A stretch of 30,297 bases of DNA from a virus. The position numbers were made by a program, and so were the translations under genes. The stretch spans positions 1 through 30,297 of the IMG/VR virus record IMGVR_UViG_3300017767_000070, one strand, 5' to 3'. This document shows positions 14,863 through 23,560 of this stretch, piece by piece (the first letter of the stretch is position 1; the number at the start of each line of letters is the position of its first letter). The notes beneath the pieces were generated by a model. The model had not been told where the DNA came from, did not search any database, and saw nothing but the letters and a program-made list of their open reading frames with translations.

Positions 14863-16721
14863 TAGTAACTAGAACCGCTTGATGATGTTGATCCTGATAA
14901 TGATGCTTGGATTTCTTGATAATCAAGAATAGCATTAGCTTTAGATGCCACAGTATCAATATCAATTATACTTGCTCTTAAAGGCCTTATTGTACTTTCG
15001 TTGGCAGGCCTAGCTGATATTTTTATTTCGCCACCTTCTAGTGCAGTAGGATTAAATCCTACTAAATTAACTCTACCTGCTTTTGAATCAAATGAACCGA
15101 TATTGTCTACTTCAACACCTTCTTCACCACTAACTATTTCTAAAGTGCTTGAATTGAGTCTACTTCTAATGGTGCAAGGTTTTGAATTGAACGTGAACTT
15201 AGAAGATGTAATTATTCTTTCAACACTACCTACATCAATAGCGCCACCGATCTCAACTGGAAAGTTTATCTGGTAATCTCTTGAAAGGCCTAAAGTAGGT
15301 GTGAATCTCTTTTGTATCTTAAGTCTAATTTTAGTGTTTAATATTGATTCGTCAATATCATCAAGAATTGCTAGTAAATTTGATCTTCTAAACACTTTTC
15401 CAAATCTTTGTAAATTATTTGAAAAATACGTGTTAATTGTATCTTGAATTAAAGTTTCTGTTGCACTTGAAGTTGAACTTGTTAAATCTGGATCAAAATT
15501 AAATGTAGTTAAAATTTCTAAATAAGAAGTGCTCACATCTACAAATTTAGTGTCTATACTTGCAATAGCAAAATTATCAGACAAATCACTTATGATATTA
15601 TTTTTTACATCTAACTGTGTAGCGTCATCTACGTCTGTTTTAAATTTTAATGCTACATAAACACAACCAAACTTAGCTGGGTCATTATCTTGTCCTCCCC
15701 ATGAAGTAACATCATCAACAAATGAACCGTAGTTAGTTAATACTTGAGATGTGTAATCTTCAGCTGTAACCATTCGTCTTTGAGATGTAAAGTATAATGG
15801 TGCATTTTGTCTTATAGATTCTATCCCTTCTCTGAATGATCCACCCGCTGCAGCAGCACTCGTAACAGCTTCTAAATTAACACCTTCTACTTGAACATCT
15901 GTAGAAAACACACTAGATCCATTAGCTTCAGGCCCTACAGTAGACAAATAATCTATTACTATTTTATTTCCTGCAATTGGAGCTGCTCCCGTACTCGTTC
16001 CGTCGCCGAATATTATTTCATAGTAACCATTAGGCACTTCTTTAATTTGATAATGTGTAGACGTTGGCGTAATTCGAGTTGCTTTATTGATATTAGTGTA
16101 TGTGGTAAAAGTCGGACTTACTGAAGTATCGAAAACTTGTATTCTTATTGTTGTAGTGTCAATCGTTAAATCTGGTATGACATATATTTGTGAATCTGAT
16201 GTTTCACCGACAAAAAATGTTTTAGTTTTCTCTATTCCTTCATAAACTGGTATATCTGAAGAACCTTCAGAAGTTTTAAAAATATAAACACCAGCGCCAC
16301 TAGGAGTTGCAACATATTTTTCTCTTGTTCGGAATGTATAACTTATATCATTCAATGACGTAGTAAATTTACTATTTCTAGGTAGTTCAATTGCAGTTGG
16401 TCTATCTGCATCTGCGATTGTAATAGATAATGTTAGTTTTGCTAATGCAGATGCATATGATCTTGGTACATATCCTAAAGCTTCTGCATGAGATATTATA
16501 GAACTTCTTAGTTGTGCAGTGTTTAAAAAACTTTCATTAAGAGCAAAGTTTGATGTTAAGCCATTAAAATGAGTATTATAAGCTAATACATCTAATATAT
16601 TACTTAAAGCAGAACCTTCAAAATCATAATCAGTAAATTCACTTTGACGCTTGAAATAATCTTTTAGCCTCGTTTTTATTGTATCAAAATCTAAATCTGT
16701 TGATTGAATTGTAGTTGACAT
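14862..16721 (-). CDS. 6: Baseplate wedge subunit gp6
   Basis: A 619-residue homologue of T4 gp6 (660 aa). The clearest block is FTDYDFEGSALSNILDVLAY followed by NT (29-50), matching T4 FLDYDFEGSRLNVLCDLLAY followed by NT. It is followed by NESFLNTAQLRSSIISHAEA (62-81), matching ESFMRTANLRSSVVQAAQDN. In T4, gp6 dimers form the inner ring of the baseplate and hold the wedges together, and the fold is shared with Mu gp47 and P2 gpJ. It lies between gp25 and the gp7-like gene, the usual wedge order. The ATG at 16721 abuts the gp25 stop and the stop overlaps the next start by one base, so translation is probably coupled. Confidence 0.95.
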   Translation of the reverse strand: MSTTIQSTDLDFDTIKTRLKDYFKRQSEFTDYDFEGSALSNILDVLAYNTHFNGLTSNFALNESFLNTAQLRSSIISHAEALGYVPRSYASALAKLTLSITIADADRPTAIELPRNSKFTTSLNDISYTFRTREKYVATPSGAGVYIFKTSEGSSDIPVYEGIEKTKTFFVGETSDSQIYVIPDLTIDTTTIRIQVFDTSVSPTFTTYTNINKATRITPTSTHYQIKEVPNGYYEIIFGDGTSTGAAPIAGNKIVIDYLSTVGPEANGSSVFSTDVQVEGVNLEAVTSAAAAGGSFREGIESIRQNAPLYFTSQRRMVTAEDYTSQVLTNYGSFVDDVTSWGGQDNDPAKFGCVYVALKFKTDVDDATQLDVKNNIISDLSDNFAIASIDTKFVDVSTSYLEILTTFNFDPDLTSSTSSATETLIQDTINTYFSNNLQRFGKVFRRSNLLAILDDIDESILNTKIRLKIQKRFTPTLGLSRDYQINFPVEIGGAIDVGSVERIITSSKFTFNSKPCTIRSRLNSSTLEIVSGEEGVEVDNIGSFDSKAGRVNLVGFNPTALEGGEIKISARPANESTIRPLRASIIDIDTVASKANAILDYQEIQASLSGSTSSSGSSY

Positions 16722-17195
16722 TTATCTTAACCTTGTTAAATTTATTTCTACAGTATCTTGTTGTAATGTAGATATTACTAAAAATCTTACTGTTACTCTT
16801 ACTTCATTGTTGTCTGCACTTATAATACTATTTATGCTTAAAACCTGAGCTCTTGGTTCATAAGTTTGTATTGACGAAGTTATATCATTCTCTAAATTAG
16901 CATCATCTATTTCAGTGCTTAATCTAAATAACATATCTGTCAAATTTCCACCAAACCTGTGCATGAAAGGTCTCTCAGTAAAATTCGTCAATAGTAAATT
17001 TCTTATTGATTGCTTAACAGCTGCAGCATTTGTTTTTTTAAAAATATCACCTGGTAAATTATTACCATCAGTATCTAATCCAACAAACTTAGCACTAAAC
17101 GTTGCATCTATGTCTTTGTCTTCACGTACTCTTGAAACAATAATAGACTTCTTACTAACATTTCCATCTTCATTTGCAAAAACTCTTGTTGGCAT
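16722..17195 (-). CDS. 25: Baseplate wedge subunit gp25 (sheath initiator)
   Basis: A 157-residue homologue of T4 gp25 (132 aa) and of the W/VipA-associated TssE family. The diagnostic block IRNLLLTNFTERPFMHRFGG (64-83) is present, and the conserved E-P-R motif is at 113-115 (TYEPRAQVL). In T4, gp25 joins the gp6 ring to the first sheath ring. It is first gene of its transcription unit, with a late promoter at 17214-17221 and AAAGGAAA as ribosome binding site about 5 bases before the ATG at 17195. Confidence 0.95.
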   Translation of the reverse strand: MPTRVFANEDGNVSKKSIIVSRVREDKDIDATFSAKFVGLDTDGNNLPGDIFKKTNAAAVKQSIRNLLLTNFTERPFMHRFGGNLTDMLFRLSTEIDDANLENDITSSIQTYEPRAQVLSINSIISADNNEVRVTVRFLVISTLQQDTVEINLTRLR

Positions 17196-17213
17196 AGTGT
17201 TTCCTTTATTGAC

Positions 17214-17221
17214 TATTTATA
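17214..17221 (-). promoter_or_regulatory. T4-type late promoter for the gp25-gp6-gp7C unit
   Basis: Exact TATAAATA on the minus strand in the short gap before gp25. The expected start is near 17208, giving a leader of about 13 nt that contains AAAGGAAA and ends at the ATG at 17195. This is a compact, well-formed late promoter plus ribosome binding site. Confidence 0.9.
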
Positions 17222-17225
17222 CAAT

Positions 17226-17861
17226 TTATTCGACAGTTTGCTCATCACTAATTTCTAATAATTCACCAGTAGACTGCACCGAATTGTTAAATCTTGTTTC
17301 AATAATATTGTTATATGAAACGCTCCATGGTGATATTATTTCTGGCATAATTAAAACTATGTCCACGTGCAAAGATCCGTTTGGATTATAACTATCATAA
17401 TTTAGTATGATCTTATCAAAGTCTATGTTATTCTTTAGGTAAACAGCCAGATCAAATGTTTTATCAAATGCTATTTTGCCGTCTTCGCCGATAAGTTCAT
17501 AAACAACAGCTCTTCCGTTTGTCTTTAAATAATTAATACCATCAGTAACGTCTAAATCTTCATTTGGGCCTTCCCTATAAAATCCTTCAGAAACAATCAT
17601 TCTAAACTTTTCAAATGATGCTATGCCTCTTAATCCGGGTGATGAATTAATAGATTGCAACACTTGAGCATGCAAATAATATTGTTTTGCTAGTAATAAT
17701 TTATCATCACTATCTAAATGACTTATACTCACAGGATCATTGTAACTACCTAAAAATTTAGATAATGTTATGCTATGTGCTAATCTCGTACGACCAGTTA
17801 TTTCTGATTGAAATGTAGGATCGTATTGCGCGTCTGGAATTACATTTATTTTACGTGCCAC
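17226..17861 (-). CDS. Unassigned baseplate-cluster protein, possible degenerate M15 peptidase fold
   Basis: A 211-residue protein that uses a GTG start at 17861 with AAAGG about 9 bases upstream. Its frame overlaps the spike gene by 11 bases. I do not recognise it securely. The order of segments recalls phage M15 (VanY-like) peptidases: FRMIVSEGFYR (86-96) for the TSGYR strand, TNGRAVVYELI (114-124) for the HxxGxAxD zinc motif, FDLAVYLKNNIDFDKIILNY (136-155) for the typical EIAxWIxxNxxFDQLIxE helix-strand, and NGSLHVDIV (161-169) for the GWVHVS strand. If homologous, the first His and the Asp ligands are Lys and Val, so catalysis is unlikely. A structural role in the baseplate is then more plausible. 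Confidence 0.5.
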   Translation of the reverse strand: MARKINVIPDAQYDPTFQSEITGRTRLAHSITLSKFLGSYNDPVSISHLDSDDKLLLAKQYYLHAQVLQSINSSPGLRGIASFEKFRMIVSEGFYREGPNEDLDVTDGINYLKTNGRAVVYELIGEDGKIAFDKTFDLAVYLKNNIDFDKIILNYDSYNPNGSLHVDIVLIMPEIISPWSVSYNNIIETRFNNSVQSTGELLEISDEQTVE

Positions 17862-19224
17862 TTTGGTATACCTTTGCTTTCGGATTTGATGGACCTATTG
17901 CTTCTGTACCTCTTTGCGATGTATTGTTTGCACTAATCGCTCTACCAAATTTTGGTGGTATAGCATTTGTTGCATCTTTTGACACAGTTCCATCTGAAAG
18001 TATTTCTCCCATAAATGTTTCGTTAGAAATATTATTAGGATCTCTTAATTTTGATCTTGCAGACTTTGTAGTCAAATCATCTTTAGTTATTCCGCCGTAA
18101 GATCTACTTCTATCAACTGAATGTTTTAAATCATCAAATGTATCTACTTCAACTTCTCTTATACCGAATAGTGGTGAAGTTCTTAATGCAGAATTTAACA
18201 GTTCTACTGTTGGTTGCTCAGTTGTTTTATTCGTTGCAGTTGTAACTGTTGGTGTTCCGCCCGTGCCAGCAGGTCCTGGAACTGCAGTTCCAGCTTTATT
18301 TGCTTCATTTGCTTTTTCAGCTACACCATTTAAATCTCCGTGAAATGTTGTGGCATGCATTGAAGTTGAATTGATTCTAGGAATATGCGCAGTACTACCA
18401 TAATAAACAACATCTGCACCTCCTATTGTACCAACAGGAGCTATCACTGAAATGTTATCTGTGCTAATGCTAGTGTCTGGTGAAGAAGCGATAAGTTTAG
18501 ATTCACTACTCATCGTTAAAGTGCCAGCAGCATCTAATTCTATTGCGCCTTGAACATTAGTTTCAAGAGTGCCTTTAACCATTATATCTTTATCTTTTAA
18601 AACAGTTAGTGCATCAACTCCTAAAATAGTTTCAGCTTTATTTTCTCCTACGGTCATAGTTTTGTTTTTAGATACAGATTCTATTAGAGAGCTTTTAATT
18701 GTTTCTTCTTTATTGCCTGTGACATTAACATTAAAATCACCACCAACTTCTAAATCAAAATCACCTGCAACTCTCATTTTTAAATTGCCATTGTATACAA
18801 CCTCACCATCGCCTTCAACTATGACTTTTTCATTGGCTGCAACTATTCTTAATGTGTTATTTGTTGAACTTAATATAACAGTTCCATCCGCTCTCATTTC
18901 AACACCAGATCCAGTTCTATGTCTTATCATGACGCGTTCACGGCCATTGGTGTCATCATACTCGACAACATGACCGGATGCTGTTTCTTTTACTTGATTT
19001 TCTGGATATTGTGTTGACGGCTCATCGTTTAATTCAAGATCCATACCGGGAATACTTCCGCCGATATAAACATTTTTAACGCGTGTGCCACGTGCAATAT
19101 TGTTTACAGATGAAACACCAACATATTCTTTCCTAGGAAATCTTTTATCTGGGTCAGATCTTCCATCATCTGGGTTTTGTATTGATTCTAATTCATTAGG
19201 ATCAATTTGATCAACTTCTGCCAT
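17851..19224 (-). CDS. Central spike beta-helix protein (T4 gp5 C-terminal part)
   Basis: A 457-residue protein. SGHVVEYDDTNGRERVMIRH (83-102) matches the T4 gp5C start SGHIQEFDDTPGQERYRLVH. It is followed by VEGDGEVVYNGNLKMRVAGD and similar VxGDxxxxVxGN octads to about residue 270, the intertwined beta-helix of gp5 and VgrG needles. It lacks the OB-fold and lysozyme domains, which are encoded by another gene upstream. The last about 180 residues extend beyond the helix, with TTFHGDLNGVAEKA and a Gly/Pro linker (VPGPAGTGG). AAGGAG precedes the ATG at 19224. In the virion it should form the trimeric membrane-piercing needle under the hub. Confidence 0.85.
   Translation of the reverse strand: MAEVDQIDPNELESIQNPDDGRSDPDKRFPRKEYVGVSSVNNIARGTRVKNVYIGGSIPGMDLELNDEPSTQYPENQVKETASGHVVEYDDTNGRERVMIRHRTGSGVEMRADGTVILSSTNNTLRIVAANEKVIVEGDGEVVYNGNLKMRVAGDFDLEVGGDFNVNVTGNKEETIKSSLIESVSKNKTMTVGENKAETILGVDALTVLKDKDIMVKGTLETNVQGAIELDAAGTLTMSSESKLIASSPDTSISTDNISVIAPVGTIGGADVVYYGSTAHIPRINSTSMHATTFHGDLNGVAEKANEANKAGTAVPGPAGTGGTPTVTTATNKTTEQPTVELLNSALRTSPLFGIREVEVDTFDDLKHSVDRSRSYGGITKDDLTTKSARSKLRDPNNISNETFMGEILSDGTVSKDATNAIPPKFGRAISANNTSQRGTEAIGPSNPKAKVYQSGT
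18276..18293. repeat. 18-bp perfect palindrome inside the spike gene
   Basis: CTGGAACTGCAGTTCCAG equals its own reverse complement. It lies in the part encoding the GTAVPGPAG linker. No known function; it could be a hairpin in RNA or a codon-choice accident. Confidence 0.6.
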
Positions 19225-21368
19225 TATATTCTCCTTAACTTATCTGCAAATGTCTTTACACTTGTATTATCTGTATTAGTTTTGCCGATAATACTATTAA
19301 GTTGTTTATTTTTTTCTTTCATGAATGATTGAGCATTTTTAAAGTCAGTATCCATCTTTGCCTTTAAATCACTTTGTGGTAAATTTTCAGCTCCAAATTT
19401 AGTTGCAATTGCATTTCTTTCTTCACCATTTAATTGCGCTAATGCAGCTCCAGCTTTATTAGCTGCAGCGTCTACATCATCATTAAATTCTTTACTTTCT
19501 AATACTTCTTTAATATTTTGATTTGCTTCAGCAAAAGTTACTGGTTTAGTTATTGTAGATGAAGTTTTAGCTATAGTTGTTGGTTTTGTAATTACTCTTT
19601 CAAGTTTAGTTGGAAATTCAGTTAACTCAGATAAATCATCGTAGCGATAAACGAATCTAAATTTTGATTTTACAGTTTGTCTTACATCAAAAGTGTTCTG
19701 TGATGTTGACTTAACTTCACTATTACCGTATACACCACAATCTGGAAATACTGTAAACCAAGCTTTTAAAAATCTATCATAAGTTTCAAACATTTTTGAA
19801 TTCGGAGTTTTGCCGCCTGAAACAAAAGTAAGTTGAAGACCAGTTTTATAAAATCTTGGATATCCTGTAGGCGTACGAGTTTTATCTATAGGTCTACCTC
19901 TTTGCAAAGAGCCATCTGTTAGTATTACATAATGTGAATTCAATCCATAATCATTAGGTTTAGTTGATATTCTTTCAAGTGCTGTTTCTGCCGCCGTTTT
20001 TCCATCTGATGCAGTATTAGTATCTTTTATTTCTTTTGTAAGTAATTTTAATTGAACTTTTTTAACACCATCATTTATAGCTTTGGCATTAGCTTTCTCT
20101 GGAGGACCAGTGAATTTTCGAGTTTCATGAATAAACAGTCCACCGATTGCATCATCTCCTTCACTGTTTGGGCCTCTTGCACTTAACTGAAATTCTTTTA
20201 TTAGCTCTTCAGTAGAATTAACAAATGCAAATTCATAGTCGTCTGGAGTAGCATATCCTAAGAAAGCATTTCGATTTTGTAAAAGATATTGAATCTTAGG
20301 TGTTTTAATGTTTACTAAATCTCCTTTATTCATATAGCTTGAAACATTAGTTTGAGATCCTCCAACTTCAATCAAGTCTTTTACGTTTCCTTCAAACGCT
20401 GAAGTTATAGATGGTGGTGGATTGTCACCAAAAACTTTAAGTCCATTTAATATGTTGCCAAATGCACTTCCTACTTTATTTAATAACGTGCCTATAAATT
20501 GTGCAGCTAAATTTTGTTTAGTTCTACCCATTCCTGGAAATCTATCAAGTGGATTTAAATTAAATCCTCCAGAATTTAGCTTTAATTTTAATTTATCTTT
20601 GTAGATTCTAGATGCAGTTTGTACCGAAACTAAAGACGGACTTTTTTCTGGCTTAAGTGCTTCAATACTATTTGAAGGACTAACAGAAACGTTAGCTGCA
20701 AATGTTCTTAATTTTTGTGGTGAAAGCTTAGGTAAATTTCTTTGCATTTGTTTAAGCAACGAAGCTGGAGCTCCGCTCGTAACAATTCTTTTTAACGTAC
20801 CTGTTGCGGCTGGATTGCTACCAAGAATCGATGTAAGTTGAGATGTATTTGTAGCTATAGCAGATAAACTTCCATCGCCGACTGATGAAGTTAATTTTAC
20901 AGGCATAGCTCTTTTACTTATTGCTTCACCTTCTTTAGCAAATGGGTATAAAGACTTAAATCCTCCTACTTGTTTCAAGTCTCCTATTATTGTTCCTTCG
21001 TTACTAATTTTGCTTTCTTGTTGTGCTTCTAGAATATTATTATCAGAAGTATCTACATTCCTTGTTCTTTGTGCATCTGAGTTTACTTTTGTTATAGGAA
21101 CTATTCTGTTAATTGCATCCATATCTAAAGGTTCTATGTAGCGAATTTCTACTTGGCCAAAATCTCGACTTATTGTTAATATACTTGTATCTTCATTAAA
21201 AGTATAAAAAAGATCAGGAATATCTTCAAACCTATGTGTAGGGCCTGTATTTTTCATAATCAATTCGCGATACTCAGGATCGATTAACGTCTTAGTTCTA
21301 ACTTCCTGAACTTGAACTGTTCCTAAAGGTAGTTGTATTTTAGTGCCTGTTGTTACTAATATTGCCAT
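19224..21368 (-). CDS. Baseplate hub protein, 714 aa, with N-acetylmuramoyl-L-alanine amidase-like region
   Basis: A 714-residue protein lying between the two gp5 pieces. Residues 1-90 are beta-rich (LPLGTVQVQEVRT). Residues about 120-340 are low in recognisable features. The region about 380-560 follows the layout of amidase_2/PGRP domains: GGLFIHETRKF (409-419, His414 at the first zinc-ligand place), NSHYVILTDGSLQRGRP (477-493, as in SYHYVIxxDGxIxQGRP), GLQLTFVSGG (510-519), a helix, and VYGNSEV (546-552, where active enzymes have GHxDV). The His is Asn549 here, so the zinc site may be incomplete. The C-terminus (610-714) is a charged helix. Position in the hub operon suggests a spike/hub component that contacts peptidoglycan. 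Confidence 0.6.
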   Translation of the reverse strand: MAILVTTGTKIQLPLGTVQVQEVRTKTLIDPEYRELIMKNTGPTHRFEDIPDLFYTFNEDTSILTISRDFGQVEIRYIEPLDMDAINRIVPITKVNSDAQRTRNVDTSDNNILEAQQESKISNEGTIIGDLKQVGGFKSLYPFAKEGEAISKRAMPVKLTSSVGDGSLSAIATNTSQLTSILGSNPAATGTLKRIVTSGAPASLLKQMQRNLPKLSPQKLRTFAANVSVSPSNSIEALKPEKSPSLVSVQTASRIYKDKLKLKLNSGGFNLNPLDRFPGMGRTKQNLAAQFIGTLLNKVGSAFGNILNGLKVFGDNPPPSITSAFEGNVKDLIEVGGSQTNVSSYMNKGDLVNIKTPKIQYLLQNRNAFLGYATPDDYEFAFVNSTEELIKEFQLSARGPNSEGDDAIGGLFIHETRKFTGPPEKANAKAINDGVKKVQLKLLTKEIKDTNTASDGKTAAETALERISTKPNDYGLNSHYVILTDGSLQRGRPIDKTRTPTGYPRFYKTGLQLTFVSGGKTPNSKMFETYDRFLKAWFTVFPDCGVYGNSEVKSTSQNTFDVRQTVKSKFRFVYRYDDLSELTEFPTKLERVITKPTTIAKTSSTITKPVTFAEANQNIKEVLESKEFNDDVDAAANKAGAALAQLNGEERNAIATKFGAENLPQSDLKAKMDTDFKNAQSFMKEKNKQLNSIIGKTNTDNTSVKTFADKLRRI

Positions 21369-22207
21369 TATACATTCACCAATTTGTTAAAAATTTCTTT
21401 AGCAAAGCCAACTCTTTTTTCTGTATGCGCTGCTGCTTTATTAGGCCTCTCATAAGAATCTTGAAAAGCTATTGTTGCATCTCTCGTAGTTGATGCTTTT
21501 CTTAAAAGACCATCTCCTAAATAGCTAAATGTTTCCAATTCGTATTTAGTGAATAACAGCTGCGCACCAAGTGTCAGGTGATTTAAACCTAATGTGTTTG
21601 AATATTCTACTAGTTGACCTAATCTGTTTCCAGCGGCTGCAGCTGGATTCCACTGCGCTATGCCTGTAGAGCCTTCATTTGCTGCGACTGCTCTTGGATT
21701 TAGAGTAGGACCAGACTCTTGACAAAAGTTACCTATTATTCCACATGCTTGTTCCATACTGTAATTACCGCCTTCTTCTGAAACAAAAAAGTTGAAAGCT
21801 TTTTCTATATTTGAACTACCATCTAAATCAATATCGCCAACTCCAGATTTTTTATTAAATGATGGAAGAGTATTATCGGCATCTCCGCTTTGATTAGCGT
21901 AAGATTCAATTTTAGGTATAGATCCTACAACTAAAGGCAATTGTGAATTTTTTCCATCTAAGAAGAATCCAAAAACTTGTGCTCTTGGCTTTATACTGCA
22001 ATTGGCACCTATGCCAGAACTGCCGCCTTCTGTAACAGGTATTATTACTTGAGCCCAAGGTAAATCTGCATTAGGTATTAGTGTTGTATCATGCGTATGT
22101 ATCCCTTGTATTCTTACTTTTACTCTATCGAGCTTAAGAGGATCATTAACGTCTATGACTAAACCTACGAACCAGCGATTGTGATCACCATAAAACATTT
22201 GACTCAT
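21368..22207 (-). CDS. 5: Hub protein gp5 N-terminal part: OB-fold plus phage tail lysozyme
   Basis: A 279-residue protein. RWFVGLVIDVNDPLKLDRVK followed by VRIQGIH (11-37) matches T4 gp5 NWFVGVVEDRMDPLKLGRVR followed by VRVVGLH. LPWAQVIIPVTEGGSSGIGA (49-68) and AQVFGFFLD (76-84) continue the gp5 OB-fold. After a linker, residues about 131-275 read ACGIIGNFCQESG (154-166, with Glu164 as likely catalytic acid) and GSTGIAQWN (179-187). This is the pattern of the phage tail lysozyme (Phage_lysozyme2) family rather than the GH24 lysozyme of T4 gp5. No beta-helix follows; it is encoded separately. It overlaps the hub gene before it (ATGA) and the next gene by one base. Confidence 0.9.
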   Translation of the reverse strand: MSQMFYGDHNRWFVGLVIDVNDPLKLDRVKVRIQGIHTHDTTLIPNADLPWAQVIIPVTEGGSSGIGANCSIKPRAQVFGFFLDGKNSQLPLVVGSIPKIESYANQSGDADNTLPSFNKKSGVGDIDLDGSSNIEKAFNFFVSEEGGNYSMEQACGIIGNFCQESGPTLNPRAVAANEGSTGIAQWNPAAAAGNRLGQLVEYSNTLGLNHLTLGAQLLFTKYELETFSYLGDGLLRKASTTRDATIAFQDSYERPNKAAAHTEKRVGFAKEIFNKLVNV

Positions 22208-23559
22208 AATATTATATCCTCAGTTAATGAACCAAGTTTACCACACAATAAAGTAGTGTTGTAATTTTCATCATCAAAAACGTGCCTTGCTGCACATATT
22301 ACGTAATCTCCAGATTTCTTACTATCAAATGACAATTTCGTTTGGTTTGTAGATGAACTAACAGTATCAACAAATAATATTCTAATAACTTTACCTATAG
22401 TGTAATTTTCATCAGCTGTTAAAAATTCTCTACCTTTTACAGTAATCTGAATCGGCGCTTTTGATAAGAATGATTTTAAAGATGCTGCTATTATTTTTCT
22501 TTTATGATTACTTGCAGAATTGTCGTCTTGGTAACTTCTAAAGTTACTTAATCCATTTTCATATGCACCACTTTGTGATATCTGTGTTATCGAACGAGAA
22601 TTATATTTTGAAATTTTTTGATCTTTTAATTTATAATCAGGAGCATAAACAAATCTTTCATTTTCTCCTCCTAATAAATTATTTTTAGCTAAATCTTGGA
22701 AGACCTCCTCAACATCAAACTTTACTCTATACGGAGCAGCTGTCATAGTATTATAGAAATAGTATTCACCTCCAACTAAACCTTCACTAATTATTGAGCG
22801 TAAATCTTCATTATCAGAAATTTTAAAATCTATTATATTATAGTATTTTCGTGGCCCGAGCTGAGCCGTATTTAAACTAGGTGCGTATATAAAAGGAACA
22901 CTTTTATTAAGTACTGGATCTTCTAGCATGTTACCTAAATCTCTCATAATTAAATTATCTACGCCTAAAACTGAATAAAGATAATAAGGCATTCCAGTTT
23001 CACTTACTGCTCTTTTCTTTAACCAATCACATGCCTCAAGAGGATTTAAATTTGGTATAATAACTTTTAAATCATCTACAGATTCAGTGCCTAAAGACAA
23101 CAAATCTTTTTCTATGTATTCACTTAATATCTTAGAAATAATTTTACTTGCAGAACCGATATACGATCTACTTATATTTTGCAATGAAGATTTAAATACA
23201 TGGTATTCGACACAATGTAACATAACAGCATCGGTAGCTTCATCAGCTCTTGTAACACTTTCAATTTTATTAATCAAAAAGTCTTTTTTGATAGTAAAGC
23301 CTTCATTTCTTTCTTCTGATTGACATATTTCTAAAGTTAATTTCTCACCACCTTGAAAATCCATATCTTGCAAAAGATTTGTAGTATCAGCAAAGACAAC
23401 TTCTGCTGTCAAATATGATTTTTCGATATGTTCAAATATTTGAAATGACGATATCAAACGCTTTATGTCAACAGATAAGTCAACATTTCTATCACTGTTT
23501 GTTATTTCAGCAGACAGTAACTGATAGTCACTTCTCGTTTCAATTGCTAATTCAGACAC
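22204..23559 (-). CDS. Baseplate hub protein, gp27-like
   Basis: A 451-residue protein using a GTG start at 23559. ISSFQIFEHIEKSYLTAEVV (36-55), FLINKIESV and LNPLEACDWLKKRAVSETGM followed by PYYLY (about 171-195) are the landmarks of the gp27/gpD/VgrG-N hub family, in which the P-x-x-A-x-x-W-L-x-x-R-A segment is typical. It directly precedes the gp5 OB-lysozyme gene, with an overlapping ATGA, as expected for partners: in T4 the gp27 trimer forms the cup that binds three gp5. It is somewhat longer than T4 gp27 (391 aa). Assignment is by motif layout and synteny; the sequence is far from T4 gp27. Confidence 0.75.
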   Translation of the reverse strand: MSELAIETRSDYQLLSAEITNSDRNVDLSVDIKRLISSFQIFEHIEKSYLTAEVVFADTTNLLQDMDFQGGEKLTLEICQSEERNEGFTIKKDFLINKIESVTRADEATDAVMLHCVEYHVFKSSLQNISRSYIGSASKIISKILSEYIEKDLLSLGTESVDDLKVIIPNLNPLEACDWLKKRAVSETGMPYYLYSVLGVDNLIMRDLGNMLEDPVLNKSVPFIYAPSLNTAQLGPRKYYNIIDFKISDNEDLRSIISEGLVGGEYYFYNTMTAAPYRVKFDVEEVFQDLAKNNLLGGENERFVYAPDYKLKDQKISKYNSRSITQISQSGAYENGLSNFRSYQDDNSASNHKRKIIAASLKSFLSKAPIQITVKGREFLTADENYTIGKVIRILFVDTVSSSTNQTKLSFDSKKSGDYVICAARHVFDDENYNTTLLCGKLGSLTEDIIL

Positions 23560-23560
23560 G

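Noticed and set aside
16915-17391. 158-codon plus-strand ORF
   Set aside because: It lies opposite gp25 and the end of the 211-residue gene and crosses a functional late promoter and ribosome binding site of the other strand. No domain was seen.
18569-18973. 134-codon plus-strand ORF
   Set aside because: It is a shadow of the regular octad repeats of the spike beta-helix on the minus strand.
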